Positions 1 through 8,865 of a DNA stretch of 64,000 nucleotides are shown here, in pieces. Every line of letters starts with the position of its first letter. Positions within the stretch are counted from its first letter, which is position 1. A model generated the notes under the pieces. The model searched no databases and was not told the DNA's origin. It was given only the letters and a program-made list of their open reading frames with translations. The translations under genes and the position numbers were made by a program. Origin of the DNA: Firm-04 sp045617625 (lineage in GTDB: Bacteria; Bacillota; Clostridia; Oscillospirales; Ruminococcaceae). The stretch lies in assembly GCA_045617625.1 (NCBI GenBank), contig JAZLJA010000012.1, positions 157,929 to 221,928 on the forward strand, written 5' to 3'.

Positions 1-1011
1 CAAACCGATGGTGCAGCCCTGCATGAGAATACTATCCTTAACCACGGTGCCCTTGCCGATCTTCACGCCGCGGAACAGCACACAGTTTTCCACCTTGCCC
101 TCAATGATGCAGCCGTCTGCGATGAGGGAGTTTTTGATATACGCTTCCAGACCAAAACGCACGGGCGCATTATCTTTGGTGTTGGTATAGATCGGGGCGG
201 ATTTCAAAAACAGCGAATCACGCTTGGACGTTTCGAGCAGATCGAGATTGGCTGCGAAATAATCGGCAAGCGAATCAATCTGAGAGAAATAGCCTGAATG
301 CTCATACGCAAAGATTTTGTAATGCGCATTGTGATCGAGCAGAATGTCACGGCGCAGGCTGAAACGGTTGCGGCTCATGGATTCCTTGACGATCCTGCGC
401 AGGAAATCCTTGCTCATCACAAACATATCAAGCCCCAGATTGCACGCACCCGTCATGGGCGGGTCAACCATCACATCGTTGACAAAGCCGTCGCCGCCGA
501 TGCCGAAGATCGTGGCAGAAGTGCCCTTGCTCTGATCATAAAATCCCTTTGCGTAAACAGCAGTCATATCTGCGCCGCTTTTGATGTGTGCCGCGATGAC
601 AGGACGAAAATCAATATTCGTCACGACATCACAGTTGGAAAGCACCACATATTCGGCAGGAGCATGCTCGACAAAGCTCCAGATGTTGCCCAGCGCGTCG
701 AGTCTGCCGCTGTAAAGGGTGGAACTGGTGTGCGAAAACGGCGGCAGCAGATGAAGTCCGCCCTTTTTGCTTGCCAGATCCCATTCTCTGCCGGAGCCGA
801 TGTGGTCAAGCAGAGAACCGTAATTGCGTTTGGTGATCACGCCCACCTGCGAAATGCCCGAATTGACAAAATTCGACAACGGAAAATCAATCAGGCGATA
901 TCTGCCGCCAAAGGGCACAGAACCCATCGTGCGGTGTTTGGTCAAATCGAAGATTGCTTCGTCGTGGATACTGGCAAACACCAGACCCAGTACATTTTGA
1001 TTGGTTCCCAT
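1..1011 (-). CDS. glgD: Glucose-1-phosphate adenylyltransferase subunit GlgD (3' end cut by window)
   Basis: GlgD partners GlgC in ADP-glucose synthesis for glycogen. About 337 residues are present and the C-terminus runs off the window. The start MGTNQNVLGL is preceded by an AGGAGG about 12 bases upstream; an in-frame GTG at 1023 is an alternative. The conserved PFGGRYRLIDFPLSN block is present, but the nucleotide-binding GGxGSRL loop seen in the neighbouring GlgC is replaced by FASIHDEAI. That fits the family view of GlgD as a weakly active or regulatory partner. The visible C-terminal part shows the start of a left-handed beta-helix (isoleucine-rich hexapeptides). It lies 17 bases downstream of glgC, so they are surely cotranscribed. 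Confidence 0.93.
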   Translation of the reverse strand, partial: MGTNQNVLGLVFASIHDEAIFDLTKHRTMGSVPFGGRYRLIDFPLSNFVNSGISQVGVITKRNYGSLLDHIGSGREWDLASKKGGLHLLPPFSHTSSTLYSGRLDALGNIWSFVEHAPAEYVVLSNCDVVTNIDFRPVIAAHIKSGADMTAVYAKGFYDQSKGTSATIFGIGGDGFVNDVMVDPPMTGACNLGLDMFVMSKDFLRRIVKESMSRNRFSLRRDILLDHNAHYKIFAYEHSGYFSQIDSLADYFAANLDLLETSKRDSLFLKSAPIYTNTKDNAPVRFGLEAYIKNSLIADGCIIEGKVENCVLFRGVKIGKGTVVKDSILMQGCTIGL

Positions 1012-1028
1012 GTTGATATGCACCCTCC

Positions 1029-2231
1029 TCAAACCGACTCAGACAAAATGGCTTTGGGTGCCACGCTTTTGCCTTTGCCTACGGTAATATTATGCCCCAC
1101 GACAGCAATGCTCCACTCGTCGCGGTTCGGATAATCCTCGGGTTTTCCGCCGATGTGCGCGTTTTCGCCGATCACGCAGTTTTCGCCCACAATGGCGTAT
1201 TCCACCACTGCACCCGCCTTGATGACGGTACCGGGCATCACAATGCTGTATCGCACCTCAGCACCTGCCTCGATGGTGACACCGCCGAACAACACGGCGT
1301 TATCGGATTTGCCCATGATGACCGAACCCTCGGAAATCATGGAGCGGTGAATGCTTGCCTCAGGTCCGATATACTGCGGCGGTCTGTTCTCATGGCGGGA
1401 ATAGATCTTCCATTCCGCATCATAGAGATCCAGCGGTTCACTGGGCGAAAGCAGGTCCATATTGGCATCCCACAGCGAATCCAGCGTCCCGACATCCTTC
1501 CAGTAGCCTTCAAAGGTGTAAGCAAACAGACGCTCACCCGCATTCAACATCGCAGGAATGATATCCTTGCCGAAATCCTTCGAGCCGGTGTTGGCGTTTT
1601 CGTTTTCAATCAGATATTTCTTCAGCTTTGCCCATGTGAACACATAGATGCCCATAGATGCAAGCGTAGATTTCGGCTCTTTGGGCTTTTCGGTGAAATC
1701 GACGATGCGCATTTCCTCATCACAGGTCATGATGCCCAAGCGGCTTGCCTCAGAAAGCGGCACATCCAGCACGGCGATGGTCAGATCGGCATTATGTGCC
1801 TTGTGGAAATCCACCATCTTGGAATAATCCATTTTATAGATATGGTCACCGCCCAGCACCACGACATACTCGGGGTCATAGCGGTCAACAAAGCTGATAT
1901 TCTGATAGATCGCGTTTGCCGTGCCTTCATACCACGACGCACCGTCAGAAGATTCGTAAGGCGGCAGAACATGAACGCCGCCGTTCATTTTATCCAGATC
2001 CCACGGCTGACCATTGCCGATATAATCATTCAGCACAAGCGGCTGATACTGTGTCAGCACGCCCACGGTGTCGATGCCCGAATTGATACAGTTAGAAAGC
2101 GGAAAATCAATCAGGCGATATTTTCCGCCAAAAGGAACAGCAGGTTTTGCCATATCATGCGTCAGGGCAAACAGACGGCTGCCCTGTCCGCCTGCCAGCA
2201 GCATTGCGACAACATCTTTTTTAATATACAT
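1029..2231 (-). CDS. glgC: Glucose-1-phosphate adenylyltransferase (ADP-glucose pyrophosphorylase)
   Basis: Makes ADP-glucose from ATP and glucose-1-phosphate, the committed step of glycogen synthesis in the cytoplasm. The 400 residues match the family length. Seen: nucleotide-binding loop AGGQGSRL at the N-terminus, PFGGKYRLIDFPLSNC, VVLGGDHIYKMDY around the middle of the nucleotidyltransferase domain, VDFTEKPKEP, and a C-terminal left-handed beta-helix region. The start is supported by an AGGAGG-like site just upstream. It sits between glgB (21 bases upstream) and glgD (17 bases downstream) in one minus-strand operon, as expected for a GlgC/GlgD heteromer. Confidence 0.96.
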   Translation of the reverse strand: MYIKKDVVAMLLAGGQGSRLFALTHDMAKPAVPFGGKYRLIDFPLSNCINSGIDTVGVLTQYQPLVLNDYIGNGQPWDLDKMNGGVHVLPPYESSDGASWYEGTANAIYQNISFVDRYDPEYVVVLGGDHIYKMDYSKMVDFHKAHNADLTIAVLDVPLSEASRLGIMTCDEEMRIVDFTEKPKEPKSTLASMGIYVFTWAKLKKYLIENENANTGSKDFGKDIIPAMLNAGERLFAYTFEGYWKDVGTLDSLWDANMDLLSPSEPLDLYDAEWKIYSRHENRPPQYIGPEASIHRSMISEGSVIMGKSDNAVLFGGVTIEAGAEVRYSIVMPGTVIKAGAVVEYAIVGENCVIGENAHIGGKPEDYPNRDEWSIAVVGHNITVGKGKSVAPKAILSESV

Positions 2232-2252
2232 TTACAAGCAAGCCTCCTCTTG

Positions 2253-4499
2253 TTATTCTTCGGCGTTTTCAGTTTTCTTGCGGCGTCCGCCTTTTTTCTT
2301 CGGCGCGATCTCTTTTCCGTTCTCATCCAGCTGCAAGATCTTTTGCAGTTCCTTGTTTTCGCGGAGAATGGAAAGCCCATGTTCATCGCGGGTGAAAAAT
2401 TCCTTTGCCTGCGCGACAGTCATCAGATCCGAATCCTCAAACGACACCTGCACATTCGACACGGCATCCACATCGGACGCGGTTGCGGGAGCCACATCAG
2501 GCACAGTGATTTTTTTCGTTTTTGCTTTTGTTTTCGGCTTTTTCGGTGCAGCAGCTTCGGTGACTTTATCCGCTGCTTTTTGCGCAGCCGCACGTTTTTT
2601 GGGCAGGCGATAATACTGCACCGAAAGCGGCGGCAATGTCAGCGACACGGAATAATCCAGCCCATGCATGGGAATTTCTTCCGCCTTGACTTTTGGCAGC
2701 GCGAAGCCTTGTCCGCCGAACTGGATATCATCGGAATCGAACACAAGCTGATAAGTGCCTGCTGTCGGCACACCAATGCGGTAATTATGCCGCGTGACGG
2801 GCACAAAGTTGCAAACCGCGATGATCTCGCCGCCCTCACCATCCATGCGTCGGAAAGCGATGACGCTCTGCCGGTAATCGCCGTTGCTGATCCATGAGAA
2901 GCCCTCCCATGAGTCGTCGTTGCGCCAGAGGGCAGGTGTTTTCAGATAGAATTTATTGAGCCCGCGGACAAATTCCGAAAGCTGACGGTGAATCGGATAA
3001 TCGAGCAGCAGCCAGTCGAGTTCGGTTTTATAATCCCACTCTTTCATCTGCCCGAATTCCTGTCCCATGAACATCAGCTTTTTGCCCGGATGCGCGAACA
3101 TATAGCAGAGGAATGCGCGGTAAGAGTCAAATTTCTGCTGATAGCTGCCCGACATTTTCTCCACCATCGAGCATTTGCCGTGCACGACTTCATCGTGAGA
3201 AAGCGGCAGGACATAGTTCTCAGAGAAGCAATAAAAGAACGAAAATGTGAGCTTTTCGTGATTGCCCGAACGATACAGCGGATCAAGCGACATATATCTT
3301 AACATATCGTTCATCCAGCCCATATTCCACTTGAAGTTGAATCCCAGACCGCCTGCATCGGTGGGCTTTGTCACCAGCGGCCATGCGGTAGATTCCTCCG
3401 CGATCATCAGCACATCGGGATGACGGCGGAACACTTCAGAGTTGAGCTCCTGCAAAAACGACACAGCTTCGAGGTTTTCTCTGCCGCCATTGATGTTGGG
3501 TCTCCATTCGCCGTCTCTGCGGTCGTAGTCAAGATAGAGCATCGACGCCACTGCATCCACACGCAGACCGTCGATGTGAAATTCATCGAACCAATAGCAG
3601 GCAGAGGAAATCAAAAACGAGCGCACCTCAGCCCTGCCGTAATCAAACACGCGTGTGCCCCAGCCCTTATGCTCCTGCTTGAGCTTGTCGGTATATTCAT
3701 AGCAGCAGGAACCGTCAAATTCATAGAGCCCGTGGGCATCTTTCGGAAAATGCGCAGGCACCCAGTCGAGAATGACACCGATCCCGCCCTTATGGAACGC
3801 ATCCACCATTTTACGGAAGTCATCGGGTGTGCCAAAGCGCGATGTCGGGGCGAAATAGCCCGTCACCTGATAACCCCAGGAACCGTCAAACGGGTATTCG
3901 GTCAAAGGCATCAATTCGATGTGTGTGAAGCCGTTTTCTTTCAGATACGGCACCATTTGCTTGGCAAACACCTCATAATTGAGCGGACAGCCGTCCTGAT
4001 AAGTGCGCCATGAAGCAAAATGCGCTTCATAAACGCTCATCGGGCTTTTGTAGATATTCATGCCCTGTTTTTTCTTCTGCCATTCCGCATCGTTCCAACG
4101 ATATTCGGAATCGTAGATTTTCGAGGCATTCTGGGGAGCGGTCTCAAAATGCCGTCCGTAGGGGTCACTTTTCAGGCGAATGTCGCCCGATTTGGTCTCA
4201 ACACTGAATTTATACACCGTGTACTGCGGCATTTTATCCGTTGCAACAGCCCAAACACCATCGGAGACAAGCTGCATGGGGGCTGCATCACGATTCCAGT
4301 CATTGAAGTCGCCAACCAGCGAAACGCTGACGGCATTGGGTGCCCATACACGAAAAACAGTATATTCCCTGCCGTTGCAGGTTTTGGTGTGCGCACCGAA
4401 AAACCGCCATGCTTCGTAATTTTTGCCCTCATAAAACAAATGAAGCGGAAACGAATCCTCATTCGGATTCCAGATCACCGCGGAAGATTTTTTTGCCAT
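2253..4499 (-). CDS. glgB: 1,4-alpha-glucan branching enzyme with an extra C-terminal tail
   Basis: Creates alpha-1,6 branches in glycogen (GH13). About 748 residues from MAKKSSAVIW. An N-terminal CBM48-like domain (VFRVWAPNAVSVSLVGDFNDW) precedes the catalytic barrel. The nucleophile lies in GLRVDAVASM (Asp about 315), the acid/base region is MIAEEST, and the third carboxylate is in LSHDEVVHGK. After the normal C-terminal beta domain (LPPLSVQYYRLP) there is an unusual tail of about 125 residues. It is a Lys/Ala/Pro-rich linker, then a short acidic/helical segment (VAQAKEFFTRDEHGLSILRE) and a Lys/Arg-rich end. The start is uncertain because the ribosome site before ATG 4499 is weak; a TTG-led extension to 4598 is open but lacks family support. 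Confidence 0.93.
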   Translation of the reverse strand: MAKKSSAVIWNPNEDSFPLHLFYEGKNYEAWRFFGAHTKTCNGREYTVFRVWAPNAVSVSLVGDFNDWNRDAAPMQLVSDGVWAVATDKMPQYTVYKFSVETKSGDIRLKSDPYGRHFETAPQNASKIYDSEYRWNDAEWQKKKQGMNIYKSPMSVYEAHFASWRTYQDGCPLNYEVFAKQMVPYLKENGFTHIELMPLTEYPFDGSWGYQVTGYFAPTSRFGTPDDFRKMVDAFHKGGIGVILDWVPAHFPKDAHGLYEFDGSCCYEYTDKLKQEHKGWGTRVFDYGRAEVRSFLISSACYWFDEFHIDGLRVDAVASMLYLDYDRRDGEWRPNINGGRENLEAVSFLQELNSEVFRRHPDVLMIAEESTAWPLVTKPTDAGGLGFNFKWNMGWMNDMLRYMSLDPLYRSGNHEKLTFSFFYCFSENYVLPLSHDEVVHGKCSMVEKMSGSYQQKFDSYRAFLCYMFAHPGKKLMFMGQEFGQMKEWDYKTELDWLLLDYPIHRQLSEFVRGLNKFYLKTPALWRNDDSWEGFSWISNGDYRQSVIAFRRMDGEGGEIIAVCNFVPVTRHNYRIGVPTAGTYQLVFDSDDIQFGGQGFALPKVKAEEIPMHGLDYSVSLTLPPLSVQYYRLPKKRAAAQKAADKVTEAAAPKKPKTKAKTKKITVPDVAPATASDVDAVSNVQVSFEDSDLMTVAQAKEFFTRDEHGLSILRENKELQKILQLDENGKEIAPKKKGGRRKKTENAEE

Positions 4500-4634
4500 A
4501 GCATCTGTCCCGAAAGCACCGCGAACCAAATCTGCGGATACTTTCCTTCTTTCCCTTTCTCTGAAAATAATATGCCAAAATGGTGCGGAAAACAGCAAAA
4601 GGCATAGATATGCCCTTTGCTTTTCCGTATGTAT

Positions 4635-4663
4635 ATTTTAACATATATTTCGCAATGTTTCAA
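4635..4663 (-). promoter_or_regulatory. Promoter of the glgBCD operon
   Basis: On the minus strand TTGAAA (4658-4663) is followed by 17 bases and TAAAAT (4635-4640), an acceptable sigma-A promoter. Transcription would begin near 4628, leaving a leader of about 130 bases before glgB. No riboswitch fold was recognised in that leader. Confidence 0.55.
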
Positions 4664-4765
4664 GTATTTCCGCATATCTCGGCGTAAAATTCCACATAAT
4701 CACTAAAGAAGAATCTCCAGATTATACATATCTCACAAAGTTTTGGGATAGATACTCTGCCTTTT

Positions 4766-7033
4766 TCAATGAATTTGCCAGAATCCCGATGCCTGTCCAA
4801 AATCAGAATTTTGCGTGATCTGCGCCCCCAAAACCGTCACATCATCCTGTGGTGCGCCCCCTGCATCGCGCTGTGCTTTGGCGCAAACCGCATGGGCAAG
4901 TGCCTGCAGATTCTGTCCGCCTGCCAACAGCTGTTCGCGCAAAAACGGATAGAGACTGTCATCGAGGCCATCGGAAAGCAGAAACAGAAAATCGCCGTCG
5001 GAGAGCGTAAAAACAGTCGTATAGGGTTCTGCGGAATGGACGATGCCGATGGGATTTGTCGCTGCCTGACAAAGCGTCACACGGTCGCCGTGCTTGATGA
5101 GCGTGGGACCAGCCCCGTATTTATACAGCGTGACTGCGGCGGTTTCCGTGTCGATTTTCGCCACATCGAGCGTTGCAAACCGCTCCTCCCCCGATTTTGT
5201 CAGCATGATGGCATTGACCGTTTTCGCCGCATCCTCGCAGTCCATCCCCGACTGCACCAGCGTGCGAAAACTTCGCAGCACGATTTTCGCATCCACAGCG
5301 GCGTGTCTGCCCGTGCCCATGCCGTCGGAAAGCACAAGATATCGGCAGCCGTCACCGTCAAAAAAGCTGTCGAACGCGTCACCGCACGGCTCGTCCTCAT
5401 GAACCGCACACTGCGCCGCTGCAGTCTCCACCTGATAAATGCCGCCGCTTTGCAGCACGATTTTCCTTGTGCTGTCAATGGTCGCCGACTCCGTACACAT
5501 CAGCGGGATTTGCAGCATCTCCTCCAGATAATCCGTCACCGTGGCGGTTTCCAGATCTTCCATTTCCCGCAGATACAACTCGATCATCGTGCGGCGGGCA
5601 GGGGAGACCTGTACCGCAGCCCCCAGCACCGAAAGCCCGAACCGCTCCAGCAAACCCGTGATATAGTGTCCCTGCTCCCTGTGATACTGCCGCTGAATGT
5701 GCTTCGAGGACTGCCGCAAAACCATCTCCGAAACCTGCATCTGCGAAAACAACAGCGTTTGCGTATCCCGCAGCCTTGCCGCATCCGACCGCGCCGCGGC
5801 GTTCTGACGCTTCACCCGCCGAAACTCCTCCGAAATCCGCTCAGGCTCGAGACATTCTTCAGGCGGTGCGAGTTCCGCCGACCAGTTTGCCTCTGCCATC
5901 TCCTGAAAACACGCCGCTGTTTCCGCTTCATCTTCCTTCCAGCATGCCGCATGATTTTCGCAGTGCACACACACAAGTTTCGTCACGCGATCCGCAGGCT
6001 GATAGAGCGGTTCCGTGCGCTCCAGCATATTCGCAATACGTTCCGCGCTGCCGCGCACATCAGCGATCGCCGCCGAGAGATAATCCATCCGCGCACCCGC
6101 AAATGCCGCCATATCAGTATCATTATCTGCCCATTCGAGCAAAAAATCCGCGATTTGTGTCACGGGCAGCAACAAAAAAAGCATTCCGCCGATTACACTG
6201 CCGATCCAAGCCAGTGCCGCAGCATTGCTTCGCTCAGCAAGCAGCATCCCGATACCGCACACAAACTGATATACCGCAAACACCACGCCCTTGTTCTGCG
6301 CCGCGAATCCGCCCGCCGCACCGCCTGCCGCACCAAGCAGCACCGCAAGCCCTGCCGTCTGCCCGTCATACAAAATCAGCGCACACGCCGAAAGCGAACC
6401 GCAAAGCATTCCCCCCAGTGCGCGGTATCGTTTTGCGGCAGTGAGCGTGACAAACGCGAGCAAAATCTCTCCAAAACTGACGGTGAAAATCCGCGCCGAA
6501 CAGAGTGCCGCGGCAATGGCGATATAACAAATCGCGCAGAAAAAGGCATCACTGCCGTGCAGACGCAAAGGAAATCCGAAATCCAAACAGGCACGCACTT
6601 TTGCAGCACAATACGCCAGAACTGCCGCTACCGCAGTTCCGATGCCCCAAAAGAGCCAGTCTGTTCCGCGCACAAGACCTGCAAATGCAAACATCACCGT
6701 GGAAATCAGCATCCCCGCACCCGCGATCGCTGCGGAAACCGAAGGGTGATTGCGCTCGCCCAGCACCCAGCGTGCAAGCACCGTGAGAACAAGCGAACAG
6801 ATCAGCAGCGGCGCATGAGCAATGCCGCCATGCAAAAAATACGTGAACAGACTGCCTGCCAGAACGACAAGCGCATAGATCGGCGGCAGGGCTGATGCAA
6901 GAGCGGCAGGCAGCGGCACACGGATTCCACCCAGTTCAGCGGAGGCGACGAGACAGGAAAACACCGCGCAGAGAGTCAGCTTCGCCGCAAGAACAGCCTG
7001 CGGTTTTTGACGGATTTCATCGAATGAGAGCAT
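4766..7033 (-). CDS. spoIIE: Stage II sporulation protein E (PP2C-type phosphatase)
   Basis: SpoIIE dephosphorylates the anti-anti-sigma factor SpoIIAA to release sigma-F in the forespore and localises to the polar septum. The 755 residues are slightly shorter than the Bacillus protein. The first roughly 300 residues are a run of hydrophobic membrane segments, followed by a middle regulatory region with a Cys cluster (CVHCENHAACW). A C-terminal PP2C phosphatase domain begins around 540, with metal-binding acidic motifs GDAFDSFFDGDGC, SDGMGTGRHA and LLSDGLDDS. The start ATG follows GAGGTAAAAA. Its promoter has a Spo0A-type layout (7096-7129). Together with gerW and spoVAC this argues that the organism has a sporulation programme. 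Confidence 0.95.
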   Translation of the reverse strand: MLSFDEIRQKPQAVLAAKLTLCAVFSCLVASAELGGIRVPLPAALASALPPIYALVVLAGSLFTYFLHGGIAHAPLLICSLVLTVLARWVLGERNHPSVSAAIAGAGMLISTVMFAFAGLVRGTDWLFWGIGTAVAAVLAYCAAKVRACLDFGFPLRLHGSDAFFCAICYIAIAAALCSARIFTVSFGEILLAFVTLTAAKRYRALGGMLCGSLSACALILYDGQTAGLAVLLGAAGGAAGGFAAQNKGVVFAVYQFVCGIGMLLAERSNAAALAWIGSVIGGMLFLLLPVTQIADFLLEWADNDTDMAAFAGARMDYLSAAIADVRGSAERIANMLERTEPLYQPADRVTKLVCVHCENHAACWKEDEAETAACFQEMAEANWSAELAPPEECLEPERISEEFRRVKRQNAAARSDAARLRDTQTLLFSQMQVSEMVLRQSSKHIQRQYHREQGHYITGLLERFGLSVLGAAVQVSPARRTMIELYLREMEDLETATVTDYLEEMLQIPLMCTESATIDSTRKIVLQSGGIYQVETAAAQCAVHEDEPCGDAFDSFFDGDGCRYLVLSDGMGTGRHAAVDAKIVLRSFRTLVQSGMDCEDAAKTVNAIMLTKSGEERFATLDVAKIDTETAAVTLYKYGAGPTLIKHGDRVTLCQAATNPIGIVHSAEPYTTVFTLSDGDFLFLLSDGLDDSLYPFLREQLLAGGQNLQALAHAVCAKAQRDAGGAPQDDVTVLGAQITQNSDFGQASGFWQIH

Positions 7034-7095
7034 TTTTTACCTCTTTCTGCGCGAAAAAACGCGCTTTTTGATTTGGGCAAGCCCACCCGACGAAT

Positions 7096-7129
7096 ATTAT
7101 ATCAAACGAAGCGCGTAAAATTTGTCGAA
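7096..7129 (-). promoter_or_regulatory. Spo0A-type promoter of spoIIE (0A box, 21-base spacer)
   Basis: Reading minus strand, TTCGACA (7123-7129; complement TGTCGAA, an exact 0A-box core) is followed by a 21-base gap and a perfect TATAAT (7096-7101). The Bacillus subtilis spoIIE promoter is known for a Spo0A site and an abnormally long 21-base spacer, and the same spacing is seen here. The rest of the gene-free stretch 7034-7337 holds only the hairpins listed separately. Confidence 0.65.
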
Positions 7130-7194
7130 AGCACAGAGGCATCTCCGATATCTTTTCATTTCGGCTGTTCGATTGTTCAGGGCACATATAAACA

Positions 7195-7225
7195 AAAATG
7201 CGGACGACTGAAAAGTCGTCCGCTT
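7195..7225 (-). terminator. Terminator of the 7.3-15.7 kb operon
   Basis: A perfect 9-base-pair stem (7201-7209 with 7214-7222) closes a GAAA-type four-base loop. On the minus strand it is followed by CATTTTTGTTT, a normal intrinsic terminator. It lies about 115 bases beyond the last operon gene. A sibling with the same GTCGTCC stem core and GCATTTTTGT tail is at 27225-27255. Confidence 0.75.
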
Positions 7226-7263
7226 AGCTTATCAATAAAATTGTATCTGCGCTGCATTCATAT

Positions 7264-7308
7264 CGGAGCTCCGCTCCAAACCTCGCCAAAGGGACATTTT
7301 CCCTTTGG
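7264..7308. repeat. Palindrome plus CCAAAGGG hairpin (possible REP-like element)
   Basis: CGGAGCTCCG (7264-7273) is followed by CCAAAGGG (7286-7293), a 7-base loop and CCCTTTGG (7301-7308). There is no T-tract on either side, so this is not a standard terminator. A composite of similar design (GGAGGC palindrome plus a purine-run hairpin) lies at 24900-25013, suggesting an intergenic repeat family. Confidence 0.45.
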
Positions 7309-7337
7309 AATCCCATTATAAAAGCCTTTGAGATGAA

Positions 7338-8171
7338 TCAACGATACATCGCCGTGATTTCCTCGGTGTGGAAACCGCCTCTGCCTTGACAATCGTATTC
7401 CTCATAAAACAACCGTGTCGGCGGAACATTATATTTCACCGTATGCGTGCCCCCTGCCTGCGAGTAATTCGCAATGCGGAACACCACCTTTTCCTTGTCC
7501 ACCACATCCAGAATGATTGCCATATCATCCTCTGTCTGCTCCACGCCGATCAGGCGCGAAACCGCACAGAATTGGAAAATTCGCGGTTTGCCAACGGTAT
7601 AATGCGTGATCGTCAGCACAGGCTTGCGCTTGGCTTGAATCTCCTCCTGAAAAATCGTGTCGTTGAACGAATCAAGCCCGACCAGATCGGGAAACACAGG
7701 CATTTCCAGCGTTTTCAGCCGCGCACAGCCCGCAAAAGCACCCGCCTGAATCGCACGCAGCGATTTGGGCAGCACCACGCGCTCCAACGCAGCGCAGTTG
7801 TGAAACGCATTCGATGAGATCACGCCGACGCCCTCGGGAATCACCGCCTCACGCAGCAAGCCGCAGCCCTCAAAGCAGCCAATGCCGATCACACCGTTTG
7901 AACCGTCGGGATACCGCATTTCAGCAGGGAATGTGACGGATTCCAGCGAATCGCAGTCGCGGAAAGCAAAGTCGCCGATTTCGCACACCTGCTTGGAAAG
8001 CCTTGCCGTTTTCAGGCTTCGGCACGCACGAAAAGCGTCCTCGCTGATGACGCGGACACTGTCGGGCATATCCAGCTCAACAACCGCATTACCGCGAAAT
8101 TCACCGCGGTCAACAAATTCTTTGCTGCGATATTTCAGTTTATCGCCGCTCTTTTTCGAGAAAATGCCCAT
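7338..8171 (-). CDS. Leucine-rich-repeat (BspA/LRR_5 type) protein, cytoplasmic
   Basis: 277 residues with a run of BspA-type repeats between about 30 and 165 (for example SLKTARLSKQVCEIGDFAF, SLESVTFP, ALERVVLPKSL). A C-terminal part of about 110 residues does not look like repeats. There is no signal peptide or membrane segment, so unlike most BspA relatives it should stay inside the cell. The start is backed by AGAGGG eight bases upstream. It is the last gene of the minus-strand operon that begins at 15704, with its terminator about 115 bases downstream. Function unknown; LRR proteins usually bind other proteins. Confidence 0.75.
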   Translation of the reverse strand: MGIFSKKSGDKLKYRSKEFVDRGEFRGNAVVELDMPDSVRVISEDAFRACRSLKTARLSKQVCEIGDFAFRDCDSLESVTFPAEMRYPDGSNGVIGIGCFEGCGLLREAVIPEGVGVISSNAFHNCAALERVVLPKSLRAIQAGAFAGCARLKTLEMPVFPDLVGLDSFNDTIFQEEIQAKRKPVLTITHYTVGKPRIFQFCAVSRLIGVEQTEDDMAIILDVVDKEKVVFRIANYSQAGGTHTVKYNVPPTRLFYEEYDCQGRGGFHTEEITAMYR

Positions 8172-8239
8172 AGAATATGCCCTCTTTCCGTATTTTTTCT
8201 TTTTCCTTGTGATTTATGATTCACCGCAAATGCGGATGA

Positions 8240-8827
8240 TCAACCCATCTGATGTGTGTAGACAACCGTGGAAACTGCATCATTTTCAAGAAAGAACTGC
8301 AGATCCACGCCCTCGCCCTTATAAGCAAGGAACTCATCGGATTCGAGAAACGGCTCGCCGCAGACTGCCGTCACATCGGCAGGTGCGGAACCCACGCCCA
8401 AGCCCTCGGCGGTTTTCACAGCCGCATCGGTCAGAGTGACGGAATACACACGGTTGATGTCGCCATCGGGGTAGGTGTTGATTTCAAAGCCGTCGTAGGT
8501 ATAGGTATAACTTGTACCCGAAAAGCCGCAGGAGGGTGCATCGAATGTGGATTTCGGCGTGCCAAGTGCCGCGATAATCGGGTCACTTTCCGCGTCGATG
8601 GGCACTTCGGTGCCGTTGATTTTGCAGACAAAGCTGATACCGCCTGCTGTCGGGGTGGATGCAGCATCGGTCGAATCTGCGGCAGAAGTTTGCTCAATTT
8701 GCTCAGGCGCAGAAGATTCGGCAGGGGTGCTGTCGGCAGTGCTCTGGGAGGAGGAATCCTCACAGCCTGCAAAGGCGGTCAAAACAGCAGCAGAAATCGC
8801 CGCAAGCAGAATTTTTTTCATGTTCAT
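8240..8827 (-). CDS. Lipoprotein of unknown function
   Basis: 195 residues starting MNMKKILLAAISAAVL with a lipobox (TAFAGC, Cys about 21), so probably anchored on the outer face of the membrane. A Ser/Ala/Thr-rich linker (about 22-65) leads into a compact domain with FVCKINGTEVPIDAES and SYTYTYDGFEINTYPDGD. The AAAGGAAG site fits ATG 8827; an upstream in-frame start at 8863 is less likely. The fold was not recognised. It is seventh in the operon with the adenylation, carrier and MBOAT genes and might be a surface accessory of that pathway, but this is inference. Confidence 0.75.
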   Translation of the reverse strand: MNMKKILLAAISAAVLTAFAGCEDSSSQSTADSTPAESSAPEQIEQTSAADSTDAASTPTAGGISFVCKINGTEVPIDAESDPIIAALGTPKSTFDAPSCGFSGTSYTYTYDGFEINTYPDGDINRVYSVTLTDAAVKTAEGLGVGSAPADVTAVCGEPFLESDEFLAYKGEGVDLQFFLENDAVSTVVYTHQMG

Positions 8828-8865
8828 CGGGGGGTACTTCCTTTCTTTGGTCGTGGGTATCATAT

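Noticed and set aside
298..1134. Plus-strand open frame of about 280 codons
   Set aside because: It is opposite glgD, whose minus-strand translation gives a clear family protein.
4500..4598. N-terminal extension of GlgB from a TTG at 4598
   Set aside because: The added residues (rich in Arg and hydrophobics) match no branching enzyme, and no ribosome site was seen. ATG 4499 was kept, though its own site is weak.
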